Positions 1-9,673 are shown, counted from the first letter of the stretch. The stretch: 64,000 nucleotides of DNA from Chromobacterium haemolyticum (GCF_002081825.1 NZ_MUKU01000021.1:20967-84966); one strand, 5' to 3'. The notes: generated by a model not told the origin, from the letters alone. Translations and numbers: made by a program.

Positions 1-3000
1 GCCGCCCGCTTCGACCTTGAGCTGTTCATGCGCGAGACCGAGGACGGCCTGTCCGGCGCCTTCTCCTACAACACCGCGCTGTTCGAGCGGCTCTCCGTCG
101 AGCGCCTCGCCGAACAACTTAGCCTGCTGCTGGACGCCGCCGGCCGCCAGCCGGACGCGCCGCTGGCCGCGCTGCCGCTGACCACGCCGCAACAGGCCGC
201 CTCCCTGCTGACGCTGCCGCTGCGCGCCGCCGCGCGCGATGGCGTACCGGTGCACCGCGCCTTCAGCCGTTTCGCCGCGATGCAAGCCGACGCCGCAGCG
301 CTGCGCTGCGACGGCCGAGAGCTCAGTTACGGCGAACTGGAACGGCTGTCGGACACCGCCGCGCGGCGGCTGGCGGCTGCCGGCGTGCGGCCCGGCGATC
401 CCGTCGGCCTGTGGCTGACGCCCTCGTTCGAACTGATGATCGGCGTGCTGGCCGCGCTCAAGGCCGGCGCCGGCTATGTGCCGATGGACCCGGCCTATCC
501 GGCCGACCGCATCCGCTACATCCTTGAGGACAGCGGCGCGCGCGCCGTGCTCAGCACCGAGGCGCTGGCGCCTACGCTGCCGCCCTTCGCCGGCCCGCTG
601 CTGACTCTGGACGCGGCGGAGCCCGCGCCGTCGGCCGCGCTGCCGGCCGGCGACGACCCGGACGGCCTGGCCTACATCATCTACACCTCCGGCTCCACCG
701 GCCGGCCTAAAGGCGTGGCGGTCAGCCACCGCAACTGCGCCCGGCTGTTCTCCGGCAGCGCCGAGCTGTTCCAGTTCGGCCCGCGCGAAGTGTGGACGCT
801 GTTCCACTCCTACGCCTTCGACTTCTCCGTATGGGAAATCTGGGGCGCGCTGGCCCACGGCGGCGTGCTGCTGATTGTGCCGCCACTGCTGGCCCGCTCC
901 TCGGACGCCTTTTACCAGCTGTTGTGCGAGGAAAAAGTCACCGTGCTGAGCCAGACCCCGTCGGCCTTCCGCCAATTGATGGCCGCCGAGGAGGCAAACC
1001 CGCGCGAAGGCGATCTGGCGCTGCGCTACGTCGTCTTCGGCGGCGAGGCGCTGGACCTCAGCAGCCTGGAGCCCTGGCTGGACCGTCACGGCGACGACTA
1101 CCCGCGGTTGATCAATATGTACGGCATCACCGAAACCACCGTGCACGTGACCTTCCGCCGCATCGGCCTGCCCGAGATCAAGCGCAAGCTGGGCAGCGTG
1201 ATCGGCGCGCCTCTCCCCGACCTGTGCATCCGCCTGCTGGACGATGCGCTGCAGCCGGTGCCGCCGGGCATGGTGGGCGAAATCCACGTCGGCGGCGCCG
1301 GCGTTGCGCTGGGCTACGTCAATCAGCCGGAGCTGAGCGCCCAACGCTTCATGCCGGATCCGCACCTGGACAGCGGCCTGCGCTTCTACCGCAGCGGCGA
1401 TCTGGCCCGCGTCACCCCGCGCGGCGAACTGGAATACCGCGGCCGCGCCGACCAACAGGTCAAGCTGCGCGGCTTCCGCATCGAAACCGCCGAAATCCAG
1501 GCCTTGCTCAGCCAGCACCCGGCGGTGGCGGAAGCCGCCGTGGTGGTGCGCGGCGAAGGCGATCAGGCGCGTCTGGTCGCCTATGTCGCCAAGCGTAGCG
1601 GCCTGGAAGCCGCCGCCGCCAAGGACAAGGAAAAGGGCTGGCTGCCCGCCTTCGACATGATCTACGAGGACGCGCCGGCCGAGGACGCCGACCTCGATCT
1701 GGTCGGCTGGACCGACTCCTACGACAACGCCCTGATTCCCGCCGCCCACATGCGGCGCTGGCGCGACGAGATCCTGAGCCGCATCCGCGCGTTGCATCCG
1801 CGCCGGGTGCTGGAAATCGGCGTCGGCAGCGGCATGCTGTTGCTCGCCGTCGCCCCGGACAGCGAGCGCTACCACGGCCTGGACTTCTCCGCCCGCGCGC
1901 TGGAGCGCCTGGGCCGCACCGTGGCGGCGCGCGGCCTGAACCAGGTGAAGCTGGAGCGGCGCGAAGCCCGCGACCTGGCCGGCCTGCCGGACGACTTCGA
2001 CACCGTGATCATCAATTCCGTGGCGCAATACTTCCCCGACGCCGCCTACTTCCTGGACGTGGTGGACCAGGCGCTGGCGCGGCTGCGTCCGGGCGGCAAA
2101 CTGCTGCTGGGCGACCTGCGCCACCTGGGCATGCTGCGGCACTTCCAGGCCAGCCGCCTGCTGCACCGCCTGCCCGCCGCCGCCCGCCCGACGCGGGCGG
2201 AACTGCGCCGTCAACTGGACGCGCTGATCGCGGAAGAAAAGGAACTGCTGGTGGACCCGGCGCTGTTCCGCCGGCTGGCGCGCCGCCGCGGCGACATCGC
2301 CGCGATAGAAATCCGCCTGAAAGAAGACGGCGGCGACTGCGAACTGACCACCTATCGCTACGACGTGGTGCTGAGCAAGGGCGCGCCGAACGCCGCTCCC
2401 GCCCCTGATGCGCGGCGCCCGCGGTCCGGCCTGGCCAACCGCCGCGCCGCCGAGGTCAACCGCTTCCTCGCCTGGCTGGATCATGATCAGGTCAACAGCA
2501 CGGCCGACGACGAAACCGCCGACGGTCAGCCCTGGCGGGCGCAAGCGCTGCCCGACACCGCCGAGCCCGCGGAGCTGTTGGCGGCGGCCGCCGCCGACGG
2601 CCTGGCCGCGCGCCTCTGCTGGAGCGAAAACGCCGCCGACGGCCGGTTCGACCTGGCGCTGGCCGCCACCGCCGACGCCTTGCCCGCGCTGCCGCTGGAG
2701 CGGCTGGACGGCGGCGACGACGGCGAGCCCGCCGACTGCTTCAACACCCCGGCGCAAAGCCAGCCGCGCGACGCGCTGGGGCCGGAATTGCGCCGTCATC
2801 TCGCCTCGCGCCTGCCCGACTACATGCTGCCCGCCGCCTTCGTCACGCTGGACAAGCTGCCGCTGACCCATAGCGGCAAACTGGATTGGCGCGCGCTGCC
2901 CGAACCCGGCCAGTCCGAACAAGGCGGCGTCGATGCCGGTGCGCCGCCGCGCAGCCGCGCCGAAAGCGAGGTGGCCCGCATCTGGGGCGAAGTGCTGGGC

Positions 3001-6000
3001 GCCGGCGGCCTGGGCCGCGAACAAAACTTCTTCGAAGCCGGCGGCCATTCGCTGCTGGCCACCCGGGTCATGTCCCGGCTGCGCGCCGAATTCGGCGTCG
3101 AACTACCCCTGCGCACCTTGTTTGAACACCCGACGGTGGCCGAATTCGCCGTTGCCCTGGCGGAACGCGTCGAGCTGGAAGACCCGGTCGCGCCGGCGTC
3201 CGCGCCGGAATGCCGCATCCCCCTGGCGGACCGCTCGCGGCCGCTGCCGGCCTCCTTCGCCCAGCAGCGCTTCTGGTTCCTGGAGCGGCTGGACCAGAGC
3301 GAAAACGGCGTCTACAACATCGCCCAGGGCCTGCGCCTGCGCGGCCGCCTGAACCACGCCGCGCTGCGCGCCGCGCTGGCCGGCGTGGTCCGCCGCCACG
3401 AGGCGCTGCGCACCCGTTTCGCACTGAGCGACGGCGAGCTGCGGCAAATCGTCGAAAACGGCGACGGGCCGGAACTGCAAGAACAGACGCTGCGCGTGGC
3501 CGCCGGCGAGAGCCTGGACGCGGCGCTGAATCGCGCCGCCGAAGCCTTCGCCCGGCCCAAATTCGACCTGGAGGCCGCGCCGCCGCTGCGCTTCGCCCTG
3601 CTGAGTATCGCGCCGGACGACGCCGCTTTGCTGATCGCGCTTCACCATGCTCTGTCCGACGGCTGGTCGCTGGGGGTGCTGGTGCGGGAGTTCGGCGAAC
3701 TGTACGCCGCCGCGCTGGAGCAACGCCCGCCCCGCCTGCCCGCCCTGCCCATCCAATACGGCGACTTCGCCCAATGGCAACGCGACGCCCTGGCCGGCGA
3801 GCGCTTCGAACACATGCTGGCGCGCTGGAAAACGCGCCTGGCCGACGCCCCGGCGGAACTGGAGCTGCTGGGCGACCGGCCGCGCGGCATGGGCGCCATC
3901 GGCCGCCCGCGCCGCGGGCGCTTCGTCCGCTTCAGCTTCTCGCCGGCGGAAACCCAGAGCTTGCGCCGGCTGGCCGAGCGCGCCGGCGGCACGCTGTACA
4001 TGGTGCTGCTGGCCGGCTACGCCGAACTGCTGTCGCGCTACAGCGGCCAGCGCGATCTGGTGATAGGCAGCCCCATCGCCAACCGCCAGCACGCGGACCT
4101 GGAGGGCCTGATCGGCTGCTTCGTCAATACCCTGGCGCTGCGCGTCGATCTGAGCGGCGCGCCCAGCGCGCTGCAATTGCTGGCGCGGGTGCGCGATGTA
4201 GTGCTGGAAGCCTACGAACTGCAAGACCTGCCCTTTGAAACCATCGTCGACGCGCTGCGGCTGGATCGCTCGCTGACGCGCAACCCGCTGTTCCAGACCA
4301 TGCTGGTGCTGCAAAACGCGCCGCTGGACACGCTGCGCCTGCCGGGGCTGGAGCTGGAAACCCTGTCCAGCGACGACAGCTCCCCGCGCTTCGACCTGAC
4401 CCTGACCCTGCACGAAGCCGACGGCGGCTTGCAGGCGATACTGGAATACGACGTCGACCTGTTCGAGGAAGCCGGCGCGCGCCGCCTGGCCTCCCGCTTG
4501 CAACGCTTGCTGCTGGCCATGGCCGCGCAGCCGGAGCAAGCGCCGTCGCGCCTGGCGCTGCTGGACGCGGACGAAACCCGGCGGCTGCTGGAACAAGACG
4601 ATGAAGCGGCGTCCGCACCGGCCACCCTGCTGCCCCTGATAGAGGCCAGCGCCGCCGCCGCGGCGGAAGCGACGGCCTTGAGCGACGAGCGCCGCAGCCT
4701 GAGCTATGGCGAACTCAACCGCCGCGCCAATCAACTGGCGCGACGCCTGATCGCCCTCGGCGTCGGCCCGGAGGACATCGTCGCCATCGCGCTGCCGCGC
4801 TCCGCCGACACCGTGGTGGCCTTGCTTGCAGCGTTGAAAGCCGGCGCGGCCTATCTGCCACTGGACCTGGACTACCCCCCGGCCCGCATCGCCTTCATGT
4901 TGAAGGACGCCGCCCCGCGCTGCGTGCTGACCCTGAGCGACGCCACGCTGCCGAACGGCGCGGCGCGGCTGGATTTTGACGACCCGGCCCTGCAAGCGCA
5001 GCTGGCCTCGCTGCCTGACGGCAACCCCGCCGACCACGAGCGCGTCCGCCCGCTGCGGCCCAGCCACCCCGCCTACCTGATCTACACCTCAGGCTCCACC
5101 GGCGCCCCCAAGGGCGTGGCGATCCAGCACGGCAATCTACACGCCTCCACCGCCGCCCGGCTCGCCTTCTATCCTGCGGAGCTGTCGCGCCCGGGCACCG
5201 CCTTCCTGCTGCTGCCCTCCTTCTCCTTCGATAGCTCGGTGGCCCTGCTGTTCTGGTCGCTGGCCTGCGGCGGCCGGCTGATCGTCAGCCGCGCCGGCGG
5301 CCAACTGGAACCCGGCTACCTGGCCGGCCTGGTGGAACGCGAGCGGGCCGAGGTCTGGCTCAGCCTGCCCTCGCTGTACCGGACCGTGGCGCAAGCCCAG
5401 CCCACCGGCTGGGGCGGATCGCTGCGCGCGGTGCTGTTCGGCGGCGAAGCGGTAACGGCCGGCGACCTGATAGGCGAGGGCCGACGCTTCTACAACGAAT
5501 ACGGCCCCACCGAGGCCACCGTCTGGGGCACCGCGACGGAAATCGCCTTGCGCGACGGCCAGCCCGTCGACATCGGCCGCGCCATCCCCGGCTACCGCGC
5601 CTATATCCTGGACGAAGCCTTGCAGCCGACGGCGCCCGGCCTGGCCGGCGAACTCTATCTCGCCGGCCCCGGCGTCGCCCGCGGCTATCTGCGCCGCCCG
5701 CGGCTGACCGCAGAACGCTTTCTCCCCAACCCCTTCCGGGACGGCGAGCGGATCTACCGCACCGGGGACCGCGCCCGCTGGCTGGCCGACGGCCGCATCG
5801 AATATCTGGGTCGCGGCGACCAACAGCTGAAGCTGCGCGGCTACCGCATCGAAACCGGCGAAATCGAAGCCGCGCTCAGCGCGCAGCCCGGCATCGCCGC
5901 CGCCGCGGTGGCCTTGCACCACGCGCCGCCCGCCGCCGCGCGGCTGGTGGGCTATCTGGTGCCGACGGACGGCGAGGCGGACACCGCCGCGCTGCGCCGC

Positions 6001-7203
6001 GCGCTGGCCGAACAACTGCCGGAATACATGATTCCCAGCGCCTGGGTTAGCCTGACGGCGCTGCCGCTGACGCCCAACGGCAAGCTGGACCGCCGCGCGC
6101 TGCCGGCGCCGGCACTGGCCGCACGCGCCTACCGCGCGCCGAGCACCCCGTTGGAAAAACAACTGGCCGCGCTGTTCGCCGCCACGCTGGGCCTGCCGAA
6201 CATAGGCGTGGACGATAGCTTCTTCGACATGGGCGGCCACTCGCTGCTAACGCTGCAACTGCTGTCCCGCGTCCGCGAGGAACTGGGCGTGGAGCTGCCG
6301 CTGGCCTCGCTATTCACCTCCGGCACCGTCGCCGAGTTCGCCCGGCTGGTTCAGGAGGCCGGCCAAACCGCCGCGCCGTCGGTGCTGGTGCCAATCCGGA
6401 CCGATGGCGACGAAGCCACCTTGCTGCTGGTCCACGACGGCTCCGGCCAGATCATCGGCTATCAAAAACTGGTGGAGCAGCTGTCGCCGCGCTGGCGCGT
6501 CTACGGCCTGCAAGCCGCGGGACTGGACCCGACCGTCGCGTCCGACGACAGCGTGACGGCCATGGCCGCGCGCTACGCCGCCGCCGTGCTGCAAGCCGGC
6601 CTGACCGGACCGTTGATCCTGGCCGGCCATTCCTTCGGCGCGGCGGTGGCGGCGGAACTGGCGCGGCGGCTGGTCGAGGCCGGCGTTGAAGTCAGCCTGC
6701 TGGCGGCGCTGGACGCGCCGCCGCGCCCGGACGCCGGCTTCCTGAACGAGCTGCCCCAGGACGAAGCCGGGCTGCTGCATTACATGGCCCGCACCGTGGA
6801 AATCGCCACCGGCAAAACGCTGGCCGTCTCGGAGGACATGCTGCGGCCGCTAGACCGCGCCGGCCGCTTCGCGCTGCTCAGCCGGCAGGTACAGGCCTCC
6901 GGCCTGTTCCCCCAGGGCATGGACCCGCGCCGGGTGGAAGCCATGTTCGACGTCTACCGCGCCAACCTGCTCAGCCTGCGCGGCCACCAGCCGCAAACCG
7001 CGCCCTGCCCGGTGGCGGTGTGGATCACCGACGGCCTGGCCGCCGCCACGGCCGGACCGGCCGACCTGGGCTGGTCCGACTACGCCGCCGGCCCCGTCCA
7101 GGTGTTCCGCGCCGCCGGCGAACACGCCGACATGCTGCGCGAACCGCATGTGGCCGGGCTGGCGGACAGCCTGGAGCGCGCGATGCGAGAACGCCATGTC
7201 TAA
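1..7203 (+). CDS. Nonribosomal peptide synthetase, 3' part (C'-A(nMT)-T-C-A-T-TE)
   Basis: The reading frame is open at base 1, so the gene starts outside the window; the first bases encode the tail of a condensation domain. Domains by motif: A1 from about base 244 (YTSGSTGRPKG near 680, NMYGITETT near 1115, RGRADQQVKLRGF near 1440); an N-methyltransferase inserted between A8 and A10 at about 1640-2380 (VLEIGVGSG near 1807, NSVAQYFP near 2017); A10 NGK-type SGKLDW near 2875; carrier T1 (GGHSLL near 3043); C domain with HHALSDG near 3643; A2 from about 4620 (YTSGSTGAPKG, NEYGPTEAT); T2 (GGHSLL near 6232); type I thioesterase with GHSFG near 6625 and a late His (GEHAD). It should add an N-methylated residue, then one more, and release the peptide. 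Reading specificity positions by eye, A1 resembles threonine-type pockets; A2 fits no code I know. The product is unknown. Confidence 0.95.
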   Translation, partial: AARFDLELFMRETEDGLSGAFSYNTALFERLSVERLAEQLSLLLDAAGRQPDAPLAALPLTTPQQAASLLTLPLRAAARDGVPVHRAFSRFAAMQADAAALRCDGRELSYGELERLSDTAARRLAAAGVRPGDPVGLWLTPSFELMIGVLAALKAGAGYVPMDPAYPADRIRYILEDSGARAVLSTEALAPTLPPFAGPLLTLDAAEPAPSAALPAGDDPDGLAYIIYTSGSTGRPKGVAVSHRNCARLFSGSAELFQFGPREVWTLFHSYAFDFSVWEIWGALAHGGVLLIVPPLLARSSDAFYQLLCEEKVTVLSQTPSAFRQLMAAEEANPREGDLALRYVVFGGEALDLSSLEPWLDRHGDDYPRLINMYGITETTVHVTFRRIGLPEIKRKLGSVIGAPLPDLCIRLLDDALQPVPPGMVGEIHVGGAGVALGYVNQPELSAQRFMPDPHLDSGLRFYRSGDLARVTPRGELEYRGRADQQVKLRGFRIETAEIQALLSQHPAVAEAAVVVRGEGDQARLVAYVAKRSGLEAAAAKDKEKGWLPAFDMIYEDAPAEDADLDLVGWTDSYDNALIPAAHMRRWRDEILSRIRALHPRRVLEIGVGSGMLLLAVAPDSERYHGLDFSARALERLGRTVAARGLNQVKLERREARDLAGLPDDFDTVIINSVAQYFPDAAYFLDVVDQALARLRPGGKLLLGDLRHLGMLRHFQASRLLHRLPAAARPTRAELRRQLDALIAEEKELLVDPALFRRLARRRGDIAAIEIRLKEDGGDCELTTYRYDVVLSKGAPNAAPAPDARRPRSGLANRRAAEVNRFLAWLDHDQVNSTADDETADGQPWRAQALPDTAEPAELLAAAAADGLAARLCWSENAADGRFDLALAATADALPALPLERLDGGDDGEPADCFNTPAQSQPRDALGPELRRHLASRLPDYMLPAAFVTLDKLPLTHSGKLDWRALPEPGQSEQGGVDAGAPPRSRAESEVARIWGEVLGAGGLGREQNFFEAGGHSLLATRVMSRLRAEFGVELPLRTLFEHPTVAEFAVALAERVELEDPVAPASAPECRIPLADRSRPLPASFAQQRFWFLERLDQSENGVYNIAQGLRLRGRLNHAALRAALAGVVRRHEALRTRFALSDGELRQIVENGDGPELQEQTLRVAAGESLDAALNRAAEAFARPKFDLEAAPPLRFALLSIAPDDAALLIALHHALSDGWSLGVLVREFGELYAAALEQRPPRLPALPIQYGDFAQWQRDALAGERFEHMLARWKTRLADAPAELELLGDRPRGMGAIGRPRRGRFVRFSFSPAETQSLRRLAERAGGTLYMVLLAGYAELLSRYSGQRDLVIGSPIANRQHADLEGLIGCFVNTLALRVDLSGAPSALQLLARVRDVVLEAYELQDLPFETIVDALRLDRSLTRNPLFQTMLVLQNAPLDTLRLPGLELETLSSDDSSPRFDLTLTLHEADGGLQAILEYDVDLFEEAGARRLASRLQRLLLAMAAQPEQAPSRLALLDADETRRLLEQDDEAASAPATLLPLIEASAAAAAEATALSDERRSLSYGELNRRANQLARRLIALGVGPEDIVAIALPRSADTVVALLAALKAGAAYLPLDLDYPPARIAFMLKDAAPRCVLTLSDATLPNGAARLDFDDPALQAQLASLPDGNPADHERVRPLRPSHPAYLIYTSGSTGAPKGVAIQHGNLHASTAARLAFYPAELSRPGTAFLLLPSFSFDSSVALLFWSLACGGRLIVSRAGGQLEPGYLAGLVERERAEVWLSLPSLYRTVAQAQPTGWGGSLRAVLFGGEAVTAGDLIGEGRRFYNEYGPTEATVWGTATEIALRDGQPVDIGRAIPGYRAYILDEALQPTAPGLAGELYLAGPGVARGYLRRPRLTAERFLPNPFRDGERIYRTGDRARWLADGRIEYLGRGDQQLKLRGYRIETGEIEAALSAQPGIAAAAVALHHAPPAAARLVGYLVPTDGEADTAALRRALAEQLPEYMIPSAWVSLTALPLTPNGKLDRRALPAPALAARAYRAPSTPLEKQLAALFAATLGLPNIGVDDSFFDMGGHSLLTLQLLSRVREELGVELPLASLFTSGTVAEFARLVQEAGQTAAPSVLVPIRTDGDEATLLLVHDGSGQIIGYQKLVEQLSPRWRVYGLQAAGLDPTVASDDSVTAMAARYAAAVLQAGLTGPLILAGHSFGAAVAAELARRLVEAGVEVSLLAALDAPPRPDAGFLNELPQDEAGLLHYMARTVEIATGKTLAVSEDMLRPLDRAGRFALLSRQVQASGLFPQGMDPRRVEAMFDVYRANLLSLRGHQPQTAPCPVAVWITDGLAAATAGPADLGWSDYAAGPVQVFRAAGEHADMLREPHVAGLADSLERAMRERHV

Positions 7204-8527
7204 GCCCATGTCCGCCGCCCTCGCCGCCCCGCAGTCCTCGCTCTGGCGCGACCGGCGCTTTCTCTGGCTCTCCGCCGCCTGGTTCTGCGCCATCCTGGGC
7301 CAGCAGACCGCGCTGATCGCCCTGCCCTGGCTGGTGCTGCAGCTGGGCGGCGACGGCCTCGCCCTCGGCCTGGTCGTCACCGCGATGGAGCTGCCGCGCG
7401 CGGTGTTCATCATCGTCGGCGGCGCAGTGGCGGACCGGTACTCGCCGCGGCGGGTGTTTCAGTGCTCGCTGCTGTGCTGCGCGGCGCTGCTGGCCCTGCT
7501 CGGCTACGCCGCCTACCGCGGCGGCCTGCCGCTGGCCTGGCTCTACCCCTTCGCCGCGGCGATGGGCGTGGTTGCCGCCTTCACCGGGCCGTCCGCCGCC
7601 GCGCTGCTGCCCAACACCGTGCCGGAAGAAAAGCTGCAACAGGCCAACTCCGTGTTCATGGCGGTCAACCAGCTCACCTTGCTGACCGGCCCCATGCTGG
7701 CCGGCGCGCTGATAGCCCTGCCCGGCGTCCGCGCCGGCGGCGGCCTGGGACTCGCCTTCCTGCTGGGCGCCGCCTGCTTCCTGAGCGCCGGCCTGATGCT
7801 CAGCCGGCTGCGGCCCCGCGCCGCCGCCGCGCAAGTGCAATCGGCGCAATCCGCCGCCGGCATCCTGCGCGCCATCCGCCGCGGCGCCGCCTGGACCTGG
7901 GGCGACGCCACCCTGCGCGCGCTGTTCTTCTACTGGGCGGTGATCGCCTTCCTGACCGCCGGCCCCATCCAGATCGGCCTGCCGCTGCTGGTCAAAACCG
8001 CGATGGGCCTGGACGCCGGCCATTTCGGCACCCTGCTGTCCGCGCAAGGCGCGGGCAGCCTGCTGGGCATGGCCTTGCTCAGCCTGCTGCCGCTCAAGGC
8101 CCTGGGCCGGCTGGGATGGATGGTATTCTGCGCGGACGCCCTGATGGGAGCGCTGATCATCGGCCTGGGCCTGTCCCCCGCGTTTGCCGCCAGTTGCGCG
8201 ATGATGTTCCTGATCGGCCTCTTCGGCGGCCTGGTGCAAGTCCGGCTGATGGCCTGGATCCAGGCCCGCATCCCGGCGGAAATGCGCGGCCGGGTCATGA
8301 GTTTTTTGATGTTCATGATGGCGGCGGTCACGCCCTTGTCCACCACGCTGGCCGGCGTGAGCCTGGCGTCCGCGCCGGTGCGCGCCTTGTTCGCCGGCGC
8401 CGGCCTGCTGCTGATCGGCGTCGCCGTGCTGGCGCTGTGCAGCCCCCGGCTGCGCGCCATCGGCGCGCCCGGCGGCTCAGGCCCGGCGAAGCTCCACCCC
8501 AACCCTTCCCTGCAAACAGGAGACTGA
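7196..8527 (+). CDS. MFS exporter, EntS-like (MFS_3 type)
   Basis: A 443-aa inner-membrane protein with about 12 hydrophobic segments. It resembles the MFS_3 group, which includes enterobactin exporter EntS, and has the motif-A-like loop GGAVADRYSPRR between helices 2 and 3. The start at 7196 overlaps the synthetase stop by 8 bases (ATGTCTAA), which indicates translational coupling; a second ATG lies at 7208. Position between a peptide synthetase and an editing thioesterase suggests that it exports the peptide made by the synthetase. That substrate is an inference from context. Confidence 0.85.
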   Translation: MSKPMSAALAAPQSSLWRDRRFLWLSAAWFCAILGQQTALIALPWLVLQLGGDGLALGLVVTAMELPRAVFIIVGGAVADRYSPRRVFQCSLLCCAALLALLGYAAYRGGLPLAWLYPFAAAMGVVAAFTGPSAAALLPNTVPEEKLQQANSVFMAVNQLTLLTGPMLAGALIALPGVRAGGGLGLAFLLGAACFLSAGLMLSRLRPRAAAAQVQSAQSAAGILRAIRRGAAWTWGDATLRALFFYWAVIAFLTAGPIQIGLPLLVKTAMGLDAGHFGTLLSAQGAGSLLGMALLSLLPLKALGRLGWMVFCADALMGALIIGLGLSPAFAASCAMMFLIGLFGGLVQVRLMAWIQARIPAEMRGRVMSFLMFMMAAVTPLSTTLAGVSLASAPVRALFAGAGLLLIGVAVLALCSPRLRAIGAPGGSGPAKLHPNPSLQTGD

Positions 8528-8531
8528 ATCG

Positions 8532-9311
8532 ATGCACCCCTCACCCTGGCTCCAGCGCCAGTCCGCCAGCCAGCCGCCGCGGCTGCGCCTGTATTGCTTT
8601 CCCTACGCCGGCGGCCACGCCGGCGCCTATGCCGGCTGGCAAAGCCGCCTGCCTCCTGAAGTGGAAGTCTGCGCCGCGCAACTGCCCGGCCGCGCCGCCC
8701 GTTTCCGCGAAGCCGGCTTCAAGGCGCTGCCGCCGCTGGTGGACGCGCTGGCGCGGGAGCTCCCGCTGGACGACGCCCCACCCTTCGTCTTCTTCGGCCA
8801 CAGCATGGGCGGGCTGATCGCCTTCGAATTGACGCGGCTACTGCGCGCCCAAGGCCGGCCCCTGCCGCAGCGGCTGATCGTGTCCGGCTGCGACGCGCCG
8901 CAACACCGCCAGCCGCCGCGCATGCTGCACCGGATGGACGACGACGGCTTCATCGACGCGCTGCGCGACTACAACGGCACGCCCGCGGAGATCCTGGCCC
9001 ACCGGGAAATGATGGACCTGCTGCTGCCCACCCTGCGCACCGATTTCGAACTGGTGGAAACCTATCGCTACCAGCCGGCCCCGCCGCTCTCCCTGCCCAT
9101 CACCGTGCTGGCCGGGCGCAACGACCGTCAACGCCTGCCGGAACAAACCGAAGGTTGGCAACGGGAAACCGCCGCACCCGCGCGCGTCCACTGGTTCGAC
9201 GGCGACCACTTCTTCATCGCCAGCGCCCGGGACGCCGTGCTCGCCCGCCTTAACAGCGAACTCGCCGAGACGCTGTCCAGCCCTGCCGCCGCCATGCCGG
9301 ACCTTGCCTAA
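8532..9311 (+). CDS. Type II thioesterase (SrfAD/GrsT-like) for NRPS editing
   Basis: A 259-aa alpha/beta hydrolase. It shows the family start LYCFPYAGG, the LPGRAARF segment, the nucleophile elbow GHSMGG near residue 95, and a C-terminal HFF segment holding the likely catalytic His (GDHFFI). Type II thioesterases remove wrong acyl groups from carrier domains of peptide synthetases, so it should work in trans on the synthetase at 1-7203. A strong Shine-Dalgarno (AGGAGA, 8519-8524) sets the start. It is 4 bases from the MFS gene and ends the operon; an inverted-repeat element begins right after its stop codon. Confidence 0.9.
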   Translation: MHPSPWLQRQSASQPPRLRLYCFPYAGGHAGAYAGWQSRLPPEVEVCAAQLPGRAARFREAGFKALPPLVDALARELPLDDAPPFVFFGHSMGGLIAFELTRLLRAQGRPLPQRLIVSGCDAPQHRQPPRMLHRMDDDGFIDALRDYNGTPAEILAHREMMDLLLPTLRTDFELVETYRYQPAPPLSLPITVLAGRNDRQRLPEQTEGWQRETAAPARVHWFDGDHFFIASARDAVLARLNSELAETLSSPAAAMPDLA

Positions 9312-9423
9312 GACCCGCTAATAAAACCCCTGATCCTGCGTTGCGCCTCCTTGCCGTACTACTTGTACTGCCTGCGTCGGCGCGCCTTGGCTCAGGTTCT
9401 CTGCGAGGTTTTGTTAGCGGCTC
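9312..9423. repeat. Short inverted-repeat element A (MITE-like) abutting a stop codon
   Basis: About 112 bp with terminal inverted repeats: GACCCGCTAATAAAACC at the left and GGTTTTGTTAGCGGCTC at the right (two mismatches when one is reverse-complemented). The flanks are TAA (9309-9311, the stop codon of the thioesterase) and TAA (9424-9426), which looks like a 3-bp target duplication. There is no coding capacity. The right-hand TAA is also the left flank of the next element, so the two stand in tandem. Confidence 0.75.
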
Positions 9424-9426
9424 TAA

Positions 9427-9516
9427 GAACCTGCTTACGATCTGCTGCGCGTTGTGGAGCGTTACACGATGTGTTTGCCTTGTCTCGCTCTTGCGCGCGA
9501 GATCGTAAACAGACTC
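9427..9516. repeat. Short inverted-repeat element B, copy 1
   Basis: About 90 bp. The left end GAACCTGCTTACGATCT and the right end AGATCGTAAACAGACTC are inverted repeats; flanking triplets are TAA (9424-9426) and TAA (9517-9519). It belongs to the same family as the elements at 17752, 28018 and 54586 but has lost the middle segment (the part with AAATGCTCATGTACC). It retains the CTTGTCTCGC segment near the right end. Confidence 0.75.
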
Positions 9517-9594
9517 TAAGCCGCAGCCGCCCGACGAAACGCCGGGCGCAAGCGCGCCCGGCCTCGCTGCGCCGCCATAGCGGACGCCCGCCCC

Positions 9595-9623
9595 TTGCCT
9601 CCCCGCTGCAAGCACGTGATAAT
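9595..9623 (+). promoter_or_regulatory. Predicted sigma-70 promoter of the c4-like RNA region
   Basis: TTGCCT (9595-9600) and GATAAT (9618-9623) are separated by exactly 17 bases. Transcription would start near 9630, just upstream of the first antisense target box at 9650. Both hexamers match consensus well, and it is the best promoter upstream of the small gene at 9868. Confidence 0.5.
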
Positions 9624-9649
9624 CCGGCCGTGCTGTGCATCAGCACCGG

Positions 9650-9673
9650 GCTTGGCAGCTCGAATCAGTAAGG
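9650..9673 (+). promoter_or_regulatory. First target box (seqA-like) of the c4-like RNA
   Basis: It contains GCTTGGCAGC (9650-9659) and CAGTAAGG (9666-9673). The same two blocks recur in the same order at 9819-9828 and 9850-9857. Both blocks are complementary to one intervening segment (9775-9795). This order, box, antisense, box, matches seqA-seqB-seqC in the phage P4 immunity region. Confidence 0.5.

Noticed and set aside
3103..5067. 654-codon open frame on - inside the peptide synthetase gene
   Set aside because: Antisense to C and A domains with strong motifs; Gln/Arg/Gly-rich translation typical of GC-rich shadow frames.
9351..9671. Frames of about 100 codons on both strands at 9250-9671
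   Set aside because: They cross the inverted-repeat elements and have no ribosome sites.
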